Source: RPQJ01 sp963846885
GTDB lineage: Bacteria > Pseudomonadota > Gammaproteobacteria > Steroidobacterales > Steroidobacteraceae
Reading direction: 5' to 3'
Assembly: GCA_963846885.1 (NCBI GenBank)
Contig: CAWJXS010000012.1
Span: forward strand, 134,784-198,783
Length of the DNA: 64,000 nt
The notes under the pieces are model-generated. The model searched no databases. It was given only the letters and a program-made list of their open reading frames with translations, and was not told the DNA's origin. Below, piece by piece: positions 52,341-61,761 of the stretch; the stretch's first letter is position 1, and the number at the start of each line of letters is the position of its first letter. A program made the position numbers and the translations under genes.

Positions 52341-54032
52341 ATGACTGCAGATTCACCCTCGCAGGCGACGCCAGCGGAACACAGGCCATCACCGTCCGGT
52401 GCAGCCGAGGTGCTCGAAGTCGCGATCGTCGGCGGCGGCTTTGGCGGCCTCTGCATGGCCATCCAGCTGCTGCGCCAGGGCGAACGACGCTTCGCGATCC
52501 TCGAGAAGAGTGGCGAGGTGGGCGGCACCTGGCGTGACAATTCCTACCCTGGTGCGGAGTGCGACGTGCAGTCGCACCTGTACTCGTTCTCCTTTGCCGG
52601 CAAGCCCGACTGGAGCCAGCGCTACGCGGGCTGGCAGGAAATCCAGCAGTACATCCTCGACACGACCGAGCGCTTTGGCGTGCGGCCCTTCATCCGCTTC
52701 CGGCAGCAGGTGACCGGGCTGCATTTCGACGCTGAATCCGCGTACTGGCGCGTGATGCTGGCCTCGGGGCTCGAACTGCGGGCACGCCACGTCGTGCTGG
52801 CGACGGGACCGCTGCACGTCCCGCATCTGCCGCGGTTGCCGGGCATCGAGCGCTTCACGGGCAAAGTCTTTCATTCCGCGCAGTGGCAGCATGACTACGA
52901 CCTGGCCGGCAAGCGCATCGCATCGATCGGCACCGGCGGCAGCGCCATTCAGTATTGTCCGCGCATCGCGCCGGCGGCCGCGCAGCTGCATGTCTTCCAG
53001 CGGACGCCGGCGTGGGTGATACCGCGCGATACGCGCAGCTACAGCGAGTCCGCCAAACGCCGCTTCGGACGCTTCGACACCTGGCGCCGCCTGCACCGGG
53101 CCCGCCTGTACTGGACGAACGAGTCTCGGGTCTGGCCCATCTTCCATCCGTGGCTCGCGCGTTCGCTGCAGCGGTTGGCGCGCTGGAACCTGCGTCGCGC
53201 GGTCGGCGACGATGCGCTGGCAAGCAGCCTCACCCCCGACTACACGATCGGCTGCAAGCGCGTGCTGATCTCGAACGACTGGTACCCGATGTTCCGGCGA
53301 CCGAACGTCGAGCTCGTGGAAGCGGGCATCCGCGAGGTTCGCGAACGGTCGATCGTGACGGTCGATGGCGTCGAGCGCCCGGTGGATTGCATCATCCTCG
53401 GCACGGGCTTCGTCGTGGATCCCCGCATCTACATGCAGGCTTTTCCGGTCACCGGCCTGCCCGGTCACGAACTCGCCCGCGATTGGGCGGCCGGCGCCGA
53501 GGCGTTCTACGGCATCTCGGTCGCGGGCTACCCCAACCTGCACCAGCTCGTCGGTCCGAACACCGCGCTTGGACACAACTCGATCATCTTCATGATCGAA
53601 GCCCAGGTGCGGTACGTGCTCGATTGCATGCGCGTGCTGCGGCAGCGCGGGGCCGACTACCTCGCCGTCGACGCGGACGAACAGGCGCGCTTCAACGAGC
53701 GCATCCAGCGCGGGCTGCGCGGCACCGTGTGGAGCACGGGCTGCCGCAGCTGGTACCAGCAGGAGGACGGGCGCAATTTCACGATCTGGCCGTTCTCCAC
53801 CTGGCGCTACTGGCTCGAGACTCGCCGGATCGACGCGCGAAATACCGCTTCGGTCGCGCGCAGTCCAGGCTCTAGGGAAGCTCTGCCCAGGTCCGCAAGT
53901 GACGCGTTGCGTGCGCTCGATCCGGTGTCTGCCTTTCCAAGCTCGGGGAACGGTCCCGGGCCGGACGCGCCAGCGACTGGTCGCCCTCGCGTGTTCGACG
54001 CGCGCTGCCGAATTGGAAACCGGCGCGGCTGA
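52341..54032 (+). CDS. Flavin-containing monooxygenase, Baeyer-Villiger type
   Basis: 563 residues from ATG at 52341. FAD-binding Rossmann motif VAIVGGGFGGLCMAIQLL (~residue 27), EVGGTWRDNSYPGAECD, the Baeyer-Villiger fingerprint FTGKVFHSAQW (FxGxxxHxxxW, ~175-185), the NADPH-binding IGTGGSAIQ and C-terminal GISVAGYPNLHQLVGPNTALG. It should oxygenate ketones to esters or lactones, in the cyclohexanone/steroid monooxygenase manner, or an aldehyde. The last ~50 residues (from RRIDARNTAS) are low complexity and absent from relatives, possibly a readthrough or frame effect. It stands alone behind a terminator. Confidence 0.9.
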   Translation: MTADSPSQATPAEHRPSPSGAAEVLEVAIVGGGFGGLCMAIQLLRQGERRFAILEKSGEVGGTWRDNSYPGAECDVQSHLYSFSFAGKPDWSQRYAGWQEIQQYILDTTERFGVRPFIRFRQQVTGLHFDAESAYWRVMLASGLELRARHVVLATGPLHVPHLPRLPGIERFTGKVFHSAQWQHDYDLAGKRIASIGTGGSAIQYCPRIAPAAAQLHVFQRTPAWVIPRDTRSYSESAKRRFGRFDTWRRLHRARLYWTNESRVWPIFHPWLARSLQRLARWNLRRAVGDDALASSLTPDYTIGCKRVLISNDWYPMFRRPNVELVEAGIREVRERSIVTVDGVERPVDCIILGTGFVVDPRIYMQAFPVTGLPGHELARDWAAGAEAFYGISVAGYPNLHQLVGPNTALGHNSIIFMIEAQVRYVLDCMRVLRQRGADYLAVDADEQARFNERIQRGLRGTVWSTGCRSWYQQEDGRNFTIWPFSTWRYWLETRRIDARNTASVARSPGSREALPRSASDALRALDPVSAFPSSGNGPGPDAPATGRPRVFDARCRIGNRRG

Positions 54033-54104
54033 CTTGAGTGCTCGGTGACGCTACCGGATAGTAAGGTGGCCGTGGCGGCCGCTGCGGACCTGTGCAGAGC
54101 TACC

Positions 54105-54875
54105 CTAGTCCTTGCGCGGACCCGGAAAGAACGCGTTGGTGCGCCGGATGTATTCGGCGTAGCCCGGTCGCCGCTTGCCGATGTCCCGTTCGAGCAGTGT
54201 GACGCCCGACACCCGCAACAGCAGCACGCTCATGAGGGCCGGTCCGATCAGGGCCCACCAGGCCCCGGCCGACAACGCGATCAGCCCGAAGCCCCACCAG
54301 ACGCAGAAATCACCGAAATAATTGGGATGGCGCGTGAGGCCCCACAGCCCGCGATCCATGACCTGGCCTGCATTGGCGGGATCCGCCTTGAAACGAGCCA
54401 GCTGCCAGTCGCCCACGGCTTCGAAGTAGAGCCCCACCGCCCACAGCGCGGCACCGGCGTAGTCGAGCACGCCGAGCGGAGACGCGTCGCCGACGATGCC
54501 GCCGAGCAGCGGCAGCGAGATGATCCAGGCCAGCACCGCCTGCAAGCCGAAAACCAGGTACAGGCTTTTCCAGGTGAAGCCCGGCTCGTTGCGGCGACGA
54601 ATCTTCTGGTAACGGCGGTCTTCTTCATGGCCGAGCGTGCGGCGACCGAGATAGAGCGCCAGCCGCACGCCCCAGACCGTGACCAGCACCAGCAGCAGTT
54701 GCGCACGCGGCCCGAGCGGAGTGCTTACCGCAGCGTAGGCGAAGGCGGCGATCACGAACATCAGCGACCACAACGTGTCGACGATGGTGACGTTGCGCTG
54801 CTGCACGCTGACGAGCCACGTCAGGAAGCCGGCGCCGAGCAGGTAGGGCAGGGCGTGGACCCAAGTCTGGAGCAT
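54105..54875 (-). CDS. DUF1295 membrane protein (steroid 5-alpha-reductase-like)
   Basis: 256 residues with about six membrane helices. The DUF1295 signature is clear: YQKIRRRNEPGFTWKSLYLV, ALWAVGLYFEAVGDWQLARF, RGLWGLTRHPNYFGDFCVWW and KRRPGYAEYIRRTNAFFPG. The HPNYF.. and C-terminal GYxxYxRRTNxFFP stretches correspond to the NADPH-binding region of the isoprenylcysteine methyltransferase/5-alpha-reductase superfamily. A reductase acting on a lipid or sterol-like double bond is a guess from the fold only. Confidence 0.88.
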   Translation of the reverse strand: MLQTWVHALPYLLGAGFLTWLVSVQQRNVTIVDTLWSLMFVIAAFAYAAVSTPLGPRAQLLLVLVTVWGVRLALYLGRRTLGHEEDRRYQKIRRRNEPGFTWKSLYLVFGLQAVLAWIISLPLLGGIVGDASPLGVLDYAGAALWAVGLYFEAVGDWQLARFKADPANAGQVMDRGLWGLTRHPNYFGDFCVWWGFGLIALSAGAWWALIGPALMSVLLLRVSGVTLLERDIGKRRPGYAEYIRRTNAFFPGPRKD

Positions 54876-54950
54876 CGTGAACCTCGGTGATTACTGGGTG
54901 GGTTCGGCGGTCGACCCGCCACTGGATTCAGGAACGGGTGTCGGGCAATT

Positions 54951-55934
54951 TCATGGGGCGCCGAGGATTTCGGCGAGCAGCGCGTCGTCGATGTTGCCAC
55001 CGGAAAGCGTCACGGCGACGGTGCGGTCGCTGACGTCGAGCTTGCCCGACAGCACGCTGGCCAGCGCCACGGCGCCGCCCGGTTCGACGATCAGCTTGAG
55101 CGTCCTGGCCGCGTAAGCAATCGCTTGCCGGACCTCAGCGTCCGACACGGCCAGGCCGCCACGCAGGCGTGGCTGGTTGATCGCGAACGTGAGTTCGCCC
55201 GGAGTCGGCGCCAACAGGGCATCGCAGAACGAATGAGGGGCGCCGGCCTCGTTGCGTTGGCGACGCCCCGCCGCAAGCGATCGACGATGATCGTCGTAGG
55301 CCTCGGGTTCGGCGGTCCAGACATTGGCAGTCGGCGCCAGTTCGCTGATCGCGAGCGCGATGCCCGCCGTCAACCCGCCGCCGCTCGTGCAGACCACGAC
55401 GTCGTCGAGCGTGAGCCCGAGCTTTGCGGCCTGCGCGGCGATCTCGAGGCCCACGGTGCCCTGTCCGGCGATGACGTCGGGGTCGTCGAACGAGGGGACG
55501 AGCGTCGCGCCGCGTTCGGCCGCCAGTCGCGCTGCGATCTGTTCGCGGCTTTCGTGCACGCGGTCGTATTCGACGATCTCCGCGCCCAGGTTGCGCGTGT
55601 TCTGCATCTTGGTCCGGGGGGCGTCCGCGGGCATCACGATGGTGGCCCGGATGCCGAGGCGGCGCGCTGCTTCGGCCACGCCCTGCGCGTGGTTGCCCGA
55701 GGAGAACGCCACGACGCCCGCGGCGCGCTCTGCCGTGTTCAATTGCACCAGGCGGTTCCACGCGCCCCTGAACTTGAAGGAGCCGGTGTGCTGCAGGGTC
55801 TCGAGCTTCAGCAGGATGCGCCCGCCCGTCAGCGTGTCGAGCGGCGTGTTGGCGAGCAGCGGCGTGCGGCGCGCGTGGCCTTCGAGGCGGCGCGCAGCTG
55901 CGCGCACGTCGCCGAAGTCTGGAATGCGAGTCAT
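54951..55934 (-). CDS. Threonine/serine dehydratase-like PLP enzyme
   Basis: 327 residues from ATG at 55934. Fold-type II PLP motifs: TGSFKFRGAWNRL (Schiff-base Lys), FSSGNHAQGVAEAA, and the phosphate loop TSGGGLTAG. The length matches catabolic threonine dehydratase or serine racemase types and there is no C-terminal regulatory domain, so feedback control by isoleucine is unlikely. The product would be 2-oxobutanoate or pyruvate plus ammonia. It is divergent from the methyltransferase gene with 50 bp between starts. Confidence 0.9.
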   Translation of the reverse strand: MTRIPDFGDVRAAARRLEGHARRTPLLANTPLDTLTGGRILLKLETLQHTGSFKFRGAWNRLVQLNTAERAAGVVAFSSGNHAQGVAEAARRLGIRATIVMPADAPRTKMQNTRNLGAEIVEYDRVHESREQIAARLAAERGATLVPSFDDPDVIAGQGTVGLEIAAQAAKLGLTLDDVVVCTSGGGLTAGIALAISELAPTANVWTAEPEAYDDHRRSLAAGRRQRNEAGAPHSFCDALLAPTPGELTFAINQPRLRGGLAVSDAEVRQAIAYAARTLKLIVEPGGAVALASVLSGKLDVSDRTVAVTLSGGNIDDALLAEILGAP

Positions 55935-55984
55935 GTCCTGGCGAACCCCTGTCCGTGCCGCGCAAATCGTCGCACCATAGGTGC

Positions 55985-57121
55985 GTGAGCGTACCCCAAT
56001 CCGATCCCCAGCCCTTGCCGGCGGGCTGCGAGCCCGCGTGCCGCGGTTGCCGCCATCGTACCCTGACCGCTGCCGCGAGCCACGCCCAGAAGACCAGCTA
56101 CCTTGCCCGCGCCCTGCTGCGCTGGTCGCAGGTGCTGCAGCCCGTGCGTCCGGCGCCTGCAAATCGACGACTGGGGTATCGCGACCGGGTGACGCTGCAC
56201 GCGCGGCACACCGCGGCCGACGGCTGGCGCTGCGGCCTGATGCGGCGCGACGAGCTGATCGCCATCCACGACTGTCCCGTGCACTCGGCGCGCGTCAACG
56301 GCCTGGTCGGGCTGCTGCGCCGAACGCTGCCAGAGCACTCGCGTTTGCCGCTCGCCTTCGTGCACGTCGCGGGCGGGCAGGCGACACTGATCGTCAAGGC
56401 GCATTCCTACGTGACAACGGACCTCGATGCGCTGTGCGCAGCCCTGCCAGGCAGCGGTATCGACGGGCTGTGGGTGCACTGTCACCCCGCGGCTGGCCGC
56501 AAGCTGTTTGCGCGGTCGGGTTGGCACCTGGCCTGGGGCGAACCCGTCTCGCATGACCAGGCCGGACTCACGCACGGACCGGCGGCCTTTCAGCAGCTCT
56601 TGCCTGAACTGCACCGCGACTCGGTGACGCTTGCCCGTGCGCATCTGGCCCCGGCGCCTGGTGTTGCCGTGCTCGACCTGTACTGCGGCATCGGCGCGAC
56701 CCTGCGCGAGTGGAGCGATGCCGGTGCCGCGGCGCTCGGTATCGAACTGGCGGGCGGCGCAGTCGACAGCGCCCGCCGCAATGCGCCGCAGGCGACTGTG
56801 CTGCGCGGCACCTGCGGGCAGCGGTTGCCGCAAGTGCGCGAATGGTGGGGTGCCGCGGGGTCGGGCGCCCGCGTGTGTTACGTCAACCCGCCGCGCTCAG
56901 GACTGGAGGCCGACGTACTCGACGCCATCGCGAACGAATTGCGTCCCGACCGACTGGCGTATCTCTCGTGCAGCGCGGGTACCCTGGGGCGCGACCTGAC
57001 TGCGCTGGAACACGCGGGATACGCCGTCGATGCCATCGTGCCCTTCGACTTTTTCCCGGGCACGCATCATGTCGAGTGCCTCGCCCTCGTCGCGCGGCAG
57101 GACGCGCGCCACGCTTACTGA
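55985..57121 (+). CDS. TrmA/RlmC/D-like RNA (uracil-5-)-methyltransferase
   Basis: 378 residues from GTG at 55985; the open frame extends ten codons farther. A Cys cluster (CEPACRGC, residues 15-22) could hold a 4Fe-4S cluster as in RlmD/RlmC. The SAM domain has VLDLYCGIGATLREW, NPPRSGLEADVL and the general-base region YLSCSAGTLGRDL with the catalytic Cys. It methylates C5 of uracil in rRNA or tRNA; the exact target is not deducible, and it lacks a TRAM domain. It overlaps the convergent S41 protease gene by 7 bp. Confidence 0.82.
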   Translation: MSVPQSDPQPLPAGCEPACRGCRHRTLTAAASHAQKTSYLARALLRWSQVLQPVRPAPANRRLGYRDRVTLHARHTAADGWRCGLMRRDELIAIHDCPVHSARVNGLVGLLRRTLPEHSRLPLAFVHVAGGQATLIVKAHSYVTTDLDALCAALPGSGIDGLWVHCHPAAGRKLFARSGWHLAWGEPVSHDQAGLTHGPAAFQQLLPELHRDSVTLARAHLAPAPGVAVLDLYCGIGATLREWSDAGAAALGIELAGGAVDSARRNAPQATVLRGTCGQRLPQVREWWGAAGSGARVCYVNPPRSGLEADVLDAIANELRPDRLAYLSCSAGTLGRDLTALEHAGYAVDAIVPFDFFPGTHHVECLALVARQDARHAY

Positions 57122-58542
57122 ATACCGGGTACCCAGCGCTCGGCAGCAGAAGGCTGCTGCGACAACGGGTAACGGCTTTCTGCACGGGTCTTTGCCCGGC
57201 CGTCGACGAACGAAGTCATCACGCTCGCGCAGGCACCTGTGTTGATCCATTGCAGCGCGGACTGCGTCAGTACGTCGGCGGGATCGCCCATCGGCGCGCC
57301 GAGCGTGTCGGTCGCGCCGCACGCAAACTGCATGGAGGACGCGAGCCCGTCGTAGTAGTCGCCTGCGCCATCCGCATTCACGGTCTTGAACGTCACCAGT
57401 CGCAAGCGGTCCGGGCAACTGCTGGACAGGTCGAACGCCAGTTGGCCCACGGGCTTGCCGAACGTGTCGCTGCCGACGATGGCCGTCTCGACCCACGGCC
57501 GCATCGAATTGACGTTGATCTCGCTCGCCGACGCGGTCGCGTCCGTGGTGAGGAACGCGATGCGCACCGGGCGCACCGATTGCGGTTGCGTCACGAAGCG
57601 CTCGGTGGAGTTCTGCGCGGCCTTCGCCGCGCTGTAGACGAAAGAGAATTGCGTTTCGAGCGCGGTGCGGTCGCCGCCCAGCAGGTTGTTGATCAGTTCG
57701 GAGGTGTCGACGAGGCCGCCGCCGTTGTAGCGCAGGTCGATGATGAAATCGCGCACGTCTTGCGCGCGGAACGTTTCGAAGGCAGCGCGCAGTTGCGGGT
57801 CGGCCGTGCTGATGTAACTGCGCAGGTGCAGATAGCCGACGCCGGTCGTGCCGGCGCGCGGCAGGACGCGCGTGCCGAATGAATCCGGCACGGGATCGAT
57901 CGTGACGGTGCGCTTGGTCAGCGAGAATTCGAGCGTAGCGCCGTTGCGCAGCACGCGCAGGCCTCGACGCACGCCCGCGTCGGCAGGGCCCAGCAGGTCG
58001 GAGAACGTTGAACCGTTCGCGAGCGAAGTGGATACCGGCACGAAGCCGCTGCCGGCGTCGACAGCCACGACTTCATCGCCGCGCTGCAGTCCAGCCTCGA
58101 ACGCCGGGCTGGTCTCGAACACGTCGAGGATGAATGGCCGGTTGCCCGGGTCGGTGCGGTTGCGGAACCCGAAGCCGACGAACTGGCCTTCGCCGAGGAT
58201 CGAAGTCTCTTCGGCGATCGTGGTGAGGTAGCTGAAGAAGCGGTCCTTGCCCTGCGCACGGGCGGTTGCCGTCAGCGCATCGAGCAGGTCCTCGGCCGTT
58301 GCGTACGCCGCCAGGTCGACGCTGGCCGGCAGCAGGTCCGGGAACAGGTACCACTCGCGGGTGACGTTGAGCACCCATTGCTTGCGGGCGGACTCGCTGC
58401 AGGCACCGCCCGTGGTCCCCCCACCGCCAGCGCTGCTACCTCCCGAGCCACCGCCGCCGCCGCAGCCGGCGAGGAGGGTCGTGATCGCGCTGGTGGCCAA
58501 CAGGAACAGAACGGTCGATGAGCGGCGGGGACTGCTGTGCAT
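57115..58542 (-). CDS. S41 family peptidase (C-terminal processing protease-like lipoprotein)
   Basis: 475 residues. Lipoprotein signal with lipobox LLAGC (Cys ~27) followed by a Gly-run spacer (GGGGGSGGSS). A helical N-terminal region precedes a PDZ domain (FVGFGFRNRTDPGNRPFILD, SPAFEAGLQRGDEVVAVD), and the S41 catalytic core: GYLHLRSYIS, DFIIDLRYNGGG, and TDATASASEINVNSM holding the nucleophilic Ser, with Lys in SDTFGKPVGQ. It is probably anchored in the outer membrane and processes C termini or degrades periplasmic proteins. The substrate is unknown. Confidence 0.88.
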   Translation of the reverse strand: MHSSPRRSSTVLFLLATSAITTLLAGCGGGGGSGGSSAGGGGTTGGACSESARKQWVLNVTREWYLFPDLLPASVDLAAYATAEDLLDALTATARAQGKDRFFSYLTTIAEETSILGEGQFVGFGFRNRTDPGNRPFILDVFETSPAFEAGLQRGDEVVAVDAGSGFVPVSTSLANGSTFSDLLGPADAGVRRGLRVLRNGATLEFSLTKRTVTIDPVPDSFGTRVLPRAGTTGVGYLHLRSYISTADPQLRAAFETFRAQDVRDFIIDLRYNGGGLVDTSELINNLLGGDRTALETQFSFVYSAAKAAQNSTERFVTQPQSVRPVRIAFLTTDATASASEINVNSMRPWVETAIVGSDTFGKPVGQLAFDLSSSCPDRLRLVTFKTVNADGAGDYYDGLASSMQFACGATDTLGAPMGDPADVLTQSALQWINTGACASVMTSFVDGRAKTRAESRYPLSQQPSAAERWVPGIQ

Positions 58543-58701
58543 GGAGAGGCCAGGCGATTTGAACGGTTCCCAGTGTCCCGCACGCCGGGGAGCTTCGGCC
58601 AGAGCGCGGCGCCCAGAAAGCCGTCGGTCTTTTTTACATATCGTGGCGATGCAGCCCGTCGCGCTTGAGCAACATCATGAAATCCTGAGAGTTTTGTGTT
58701 T

Positions 58702-58717
58702 TGGCAAGGGTTTTGCA
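58702..58717 (+). promoter_or_regulatory. Near-consensus sigma-54 (-24/-12) promoter
   Basis: TGGCAAGGGTTTTGCA matches TGGCACG-N4-TTGCA at every defined position but one, with GG and GC correctly spaced. It lies about 48 bp before the ATG at 58765, on the correct strand, in a locally AT-rich region. Sigma-54 promoters need an enhancer-binding activator; no activator gene is adjacent. A CCGCC/GGCGG hairpin falls just downstream in the leader. Confidence 0.55.
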
Positions 58718-58764
58718 CTGTTATTGGGCACCGCCAGAAAGGCGGCACGAGTAATCCATCCGTG

Positions 58765-59685
58765 ATGGCGCGCATTGCAGTCCTCGTCGTGCTGCTGCTG
58801 GCTCCGGCCGCGGTCCTGTACCTGTCGGGCTACCCCGAATTCGCTCGCGACTTCGTTCTCGGCACGGTGCTGGCGTTTCACCTGGGCGTGCTCGCGCGGC
58901 CCCTCGCGCCCTTCAGCTTCCTGATCGCGGGCGTCTACACGGCCGCGGCCATCACGGCGAACTTCACGGATGGGGTGGCAGCCCTGATCGTTGCCTGCGC
59001 AGCGGCCACCGGTGCGGCGAGCTCGCTGGGTCTGCATCGTGGCTTGCAGGCTGTGCTGGCGGCGACGCTCATCGGCTCGTTCGAACCGGCCACTGCGACC
59101 GTGGCGGGCTTGCGCGGCCTCGCGCTGCTGGGCGGCTGCCTGTACGGCCTGGTACTCGTGCAGACCGTGGCGCGTACCCTGGTTGTCCGGCCACTCGCCG
59201 TGCATTCCACCACGGCACTCAGCTATTCCGTGCTGCTTGCCGTGCTGGTACTGGTTGCGTGGTTCACCGCGCGCGCCGTCGGCCTCGAGCAGGGTTGGTG
59301 GCTGCCCTTGACGGTGGCTGCGCTCGGCGAGCCCTGGCTCAAGAGCACGCCTGGCAAGGCCGTCTCGCGGCTGGCGCTGGCGCTCGCCGGCACGCTCTTG
59401 ACGCTGGTCGCGTTCGAGGCTGTCGCCGAGCCGTCCCTGCGCGCTGCACTGGCCGTCACGCTGTTGCTTGCGCTGCTCAGCCTCGGCCGCGGCCGTCCGG
59501 ACGTGCAGGATTTCCTGCTGACTCCGGTGCTGCTGCTGTTGGCGGCCGGCGCGAGCAGCTACTCGCTCGGCCTGAACGTGGGCGGCACGCTGCTGGCGTT
59601 CCTGGTCGTCGCCACGTTCACGGTGCTGGGCAAGTGGGTGCTGTGGACGCTGCGCCCCGACACGGGGCACTTCGTTTCAGCCTGA
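58765..59685 (+). CDS. Uncharacterised polytopic membrane protein (FUSC-like)
   Basis: 306 residues with about nine hydrophobic helices and no soluble domain. It starts MARIAVLVVLLLAPAAVLYL; GTG one codon upstream is also possible. The pattern of helix pairs separated by short loops, with LSYSVLLAVLVLVAWFTARA and EQGWWLPLTVAALGEPWLK near the centre, resembles the membrane half of FUSC/YccS-type proteins (aromatic acid exporters, fusaric acid resistance), where a helix block ending WWLPLTV-like is usual. Homology is not certain. It stands behind a near-consensus sigma-54 promoter and converges with the PLP-enzyme gene. Confidence 0.65.
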   Translation: MARIAVLVVLLLAPAAVLYLSGYPEFARDFVLGTVLAFHLGVLARPLAPFSFLIAGVYTAAAITANFTDGVAALIVACAAATGAASSLGLHRGLQAVLAATLIGSFEPATATVAGLRGLALLGGCLYGLVLVQTVARTLVVRPLAVHSTTALSYSVLLAVLVLVAWFTARAVGLEQGWWLPLTVAALGEPWLKSTPGKAVSRLALALAGTLLTLVAFEAVAEPSLRAALAVTLLLALLSLGRGRPDVQDFLLTPVLLLLAAGASSYSLGLNVGGTLLAFLVVATFTVLGKWVLWTLRPDTGHFVSA

Positions 59686-59696
59686 GCCGTCCTGCA

Positions 59697-61529
59697 TCAC
59701 TGGCCCAGCATGCTGCGCATGCGCGGCCGGCCGGCGGCGTAACGCCGATGGACGTCCACGTAGATCGACTCGTACAGCGCATCGATCTCGTGCGGCTGGC
59801 CGAAATGCTGCGTGAAGCCCGGGCATTCCGGCTCAAGTGCGAGTTCGGCTGCCTGCATCAGGTGGGCCAGCAGGCTGCGAGGGTCCTCGTCGCCCACTGC
59901 AATCCGGATCGTCGTCAGCGAGATGCCGGCTTCGTGCAGCGCGGCGTCCGACAACTCCGAGTGACTCGTCAGCGCCGGGCACACGACCACCGTGTTCACC
60001 TGCCCCAGCGTCACTTGCAGGCCAAAGGCGGGTTCGAGGCAGTCGAAGAAGCGCTGGAACGCGTGGCGGGAAATGCCGCGGCCCATCTCGGTGTCGAGGT
60101 CGATCGTGAAGAGCGGCGCCGGCAGGCCCAGGAACATCTGGCGCTCGCGCAAGGCGTAGTTCTCGTTGCCCTCGACGGCTGAGCAGCGGACGTTGATCGC
60201 CGGGTGCGAGGCGAGGGCGCGTGCGAGCACCAGCGTATTGATGCACTTGAGCAGCACCCGTATTTCGACCGTGTGCATGCCGTTGATCACCTCGAACGCC
60301 TTGTCCGCGTCGAGGAAGGCGCCCTTGATGTAGTAGACGTTCCAGAACAGCGTCTCGTCCCAGCGGTACACGCAGGGTTTGCCGTCGGGTCCGGTCGTCG
60401 TGACGCTGTCGCCCTTCGGGATGAACATGCGTTCGTTGCGGCCGATGCACACCCCGGCCGTGGTCGTGCCCGTGCCCGCGAGATCCTTGGTATAGGAGTG
60501 GATCACGAAGTCGGGACGTTCCATCGGGTCGGCACGCTGCAGCACCGGCTGCAGGATGGGCGTGCCGACGGTGGCGTCGCAGATCACCGTCAGGCCGTAC
60601 TCATGCGCTGCGCGGCAGATGGCGGGCACGTCGAGCACGTAACCGTGCGGGTTGCACGGGGATTCGAGGAAAATGTAGATGCGGCGGCCGCGTTCGAGCC
60701 GGTCGCGATGCTTCTCGAGCGTCGCCTGCAGCGCGCGGCCGAAGTCGTCCACGGTGAAGCCATCGAACCATTCGACCGCGACGTCGAGATTGCTCTTCTT
60801 GCCATACCAGTCGTGCAGCAGCTGGTACGTGCCGCCGTAGACGTTGCGGCTCGACAGCACGACGTCGTTGTATCCCACGAGGTTGGCGAGAGTCGCGTCG
60901 ATCGCGGCCATCCCGGAATTGAAGTTCCACGCGAGGTACTCGCCGGCCAGCGGCCCCGCCTCCAGGTCGACGATGTGGTTGGCGAGACTGATGGAGGTGG
61001 GGTTCAGCAGGCGCGAATAGATCTCGAGCAGGGGTTCGCGGCCCTTGAACGCGTCCTCGACCCACTCGGTGCAGGCGTACATGTAGGTCGCGGTGCGCGT
61101 GACGACCGGCGTTGCGCTGAAGAGCGCCGTGACGTTGTCGAAGATGGGGTAGGGGCCCTTGATCGCCGACTGCGACGAATCGTGCAGCAGCGACTGGTAC
61201 GTCTTGCGCAGCGGGTGCTGCAGCGTGTCGAGGATCTTGGCGAGCTGGAAGCAGAGGAAGCGCTTGGCGTTGAAGCGCGCGACGCGGTCAGGACCGTCGA
61301 GGTCGGCCAGTTCGCGCAGCGTCACGTCCCACAGCTGGTGGGCTGCGGCGTTGCCGTCGTAGAGATGCGTGACGAACTCGGCCATGCGGCGGCCAAACTC
61401 GGACGCCGGGTCGATCGAAAAATGCCGCAACTGCTCGTCGACCAGTTGCGGAACGGCCGTGGCGCTGGTGGTGTTGCGACGCGGGCTCAGTTCGCGCACG
61501 CGCGCGAAATCGGGCGGTGGGGTATCCAT
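59697..61529 (-). CDS. Large PLP-dependent enzyme of the Cys/Met metabolism (fold type I) class
   Basis: 610 residues from ATG at 61529, far longer than the ~400 of cystathionine-gamma-synthase-like enzymes. The PLP Lys is in HSYTKDLAGTGTTTAG (residue ~350); the cofactor-stacking region is VLSSRNVYGGTYQLLHDWYG (~230), and CNPHGYVLDVPAICRAA and ICDATVGTPILQP give the Asp pair. An N-terminal ~190-residue helical domain (LRHFSIDPASEFGRRMAEFV, CFQLAKILDTLQHPLRKTYQ) has no match known to me. Long family relatives exist without assigned function. The enzyme probably makes or breaks a C-S or C-C bond on an amino-acid substrate. It converges with the membrane protein gene. Confidence 0.8.
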   Translation of the reverse strand: MDTPPPDFARVRELSPRRNTTSATAVPQLVDEQLRHFSIDPASEFGRRMAEFVTHLYDGNAAAHQLWDVTLRELADLDGPDRVARFNAKRFLCFQLAKILDTLQHPLRKTYQSLLHDSSQSAIKGPYPIFDNVTALFSATPVVTRTATYMYACTEWVEDAFKGREPLLEIYSRLLNPTSISLANHIVDLEAGPLAGEYLAWNFNSGMAAIDATLANLVGYNDVVLSSRNVYGGTYQLLHDWYGKKSNLDVAVEWFDGFTVDDFGRALQATLEKHRDRLERGRRIYIFLESPCNPHGYVLDVPAICRAAHEYGLTVICDATVGTPILQPVLQRADPMERPDFVIHSYTKDLAGTGTTTAGVCIGRNERMFIPKGDSVTTTGPDGKPCVYRWDETLFWNVYYIKGAFLDADKAFEVINGMHTVEIRVLLKCINTLVLARALASHPAINVRCSAVEGNENYALRERQMFLGLPAPLFTIDLDTEMGRGISRHAFQRFFDCLEPAFGLQVTLGQVNTVVVCPALTSHSELSDAALHEAGISLTTIRIAVGDEDPRSLLAHLMQAAELALEPECPGFTQHFGQPHEIDALYESIYVDVHRRYAAGRPRMRSMLGQ

Positions 61530-61761
61530 CGCGGGATGGTACCCGTCCTGTACAGCCTGGGAAGGGCCTTCGTGACGGCGGTCGCGGCTGGGGACCATGC
61601 CGACTATCCCGGCGTCTGCCGGGTTCGCAGCGTCAGCGGCGTCTGACGGCGATGCGCCAGACGATACCGCACACTGGCACTTGATCTGCGTCATGGCTGC
61701 GATGTCCCGCGGGGTCCATCGTGTATCCGCGCGCCCCGGGCCGCGCATATACGGCATCAAC

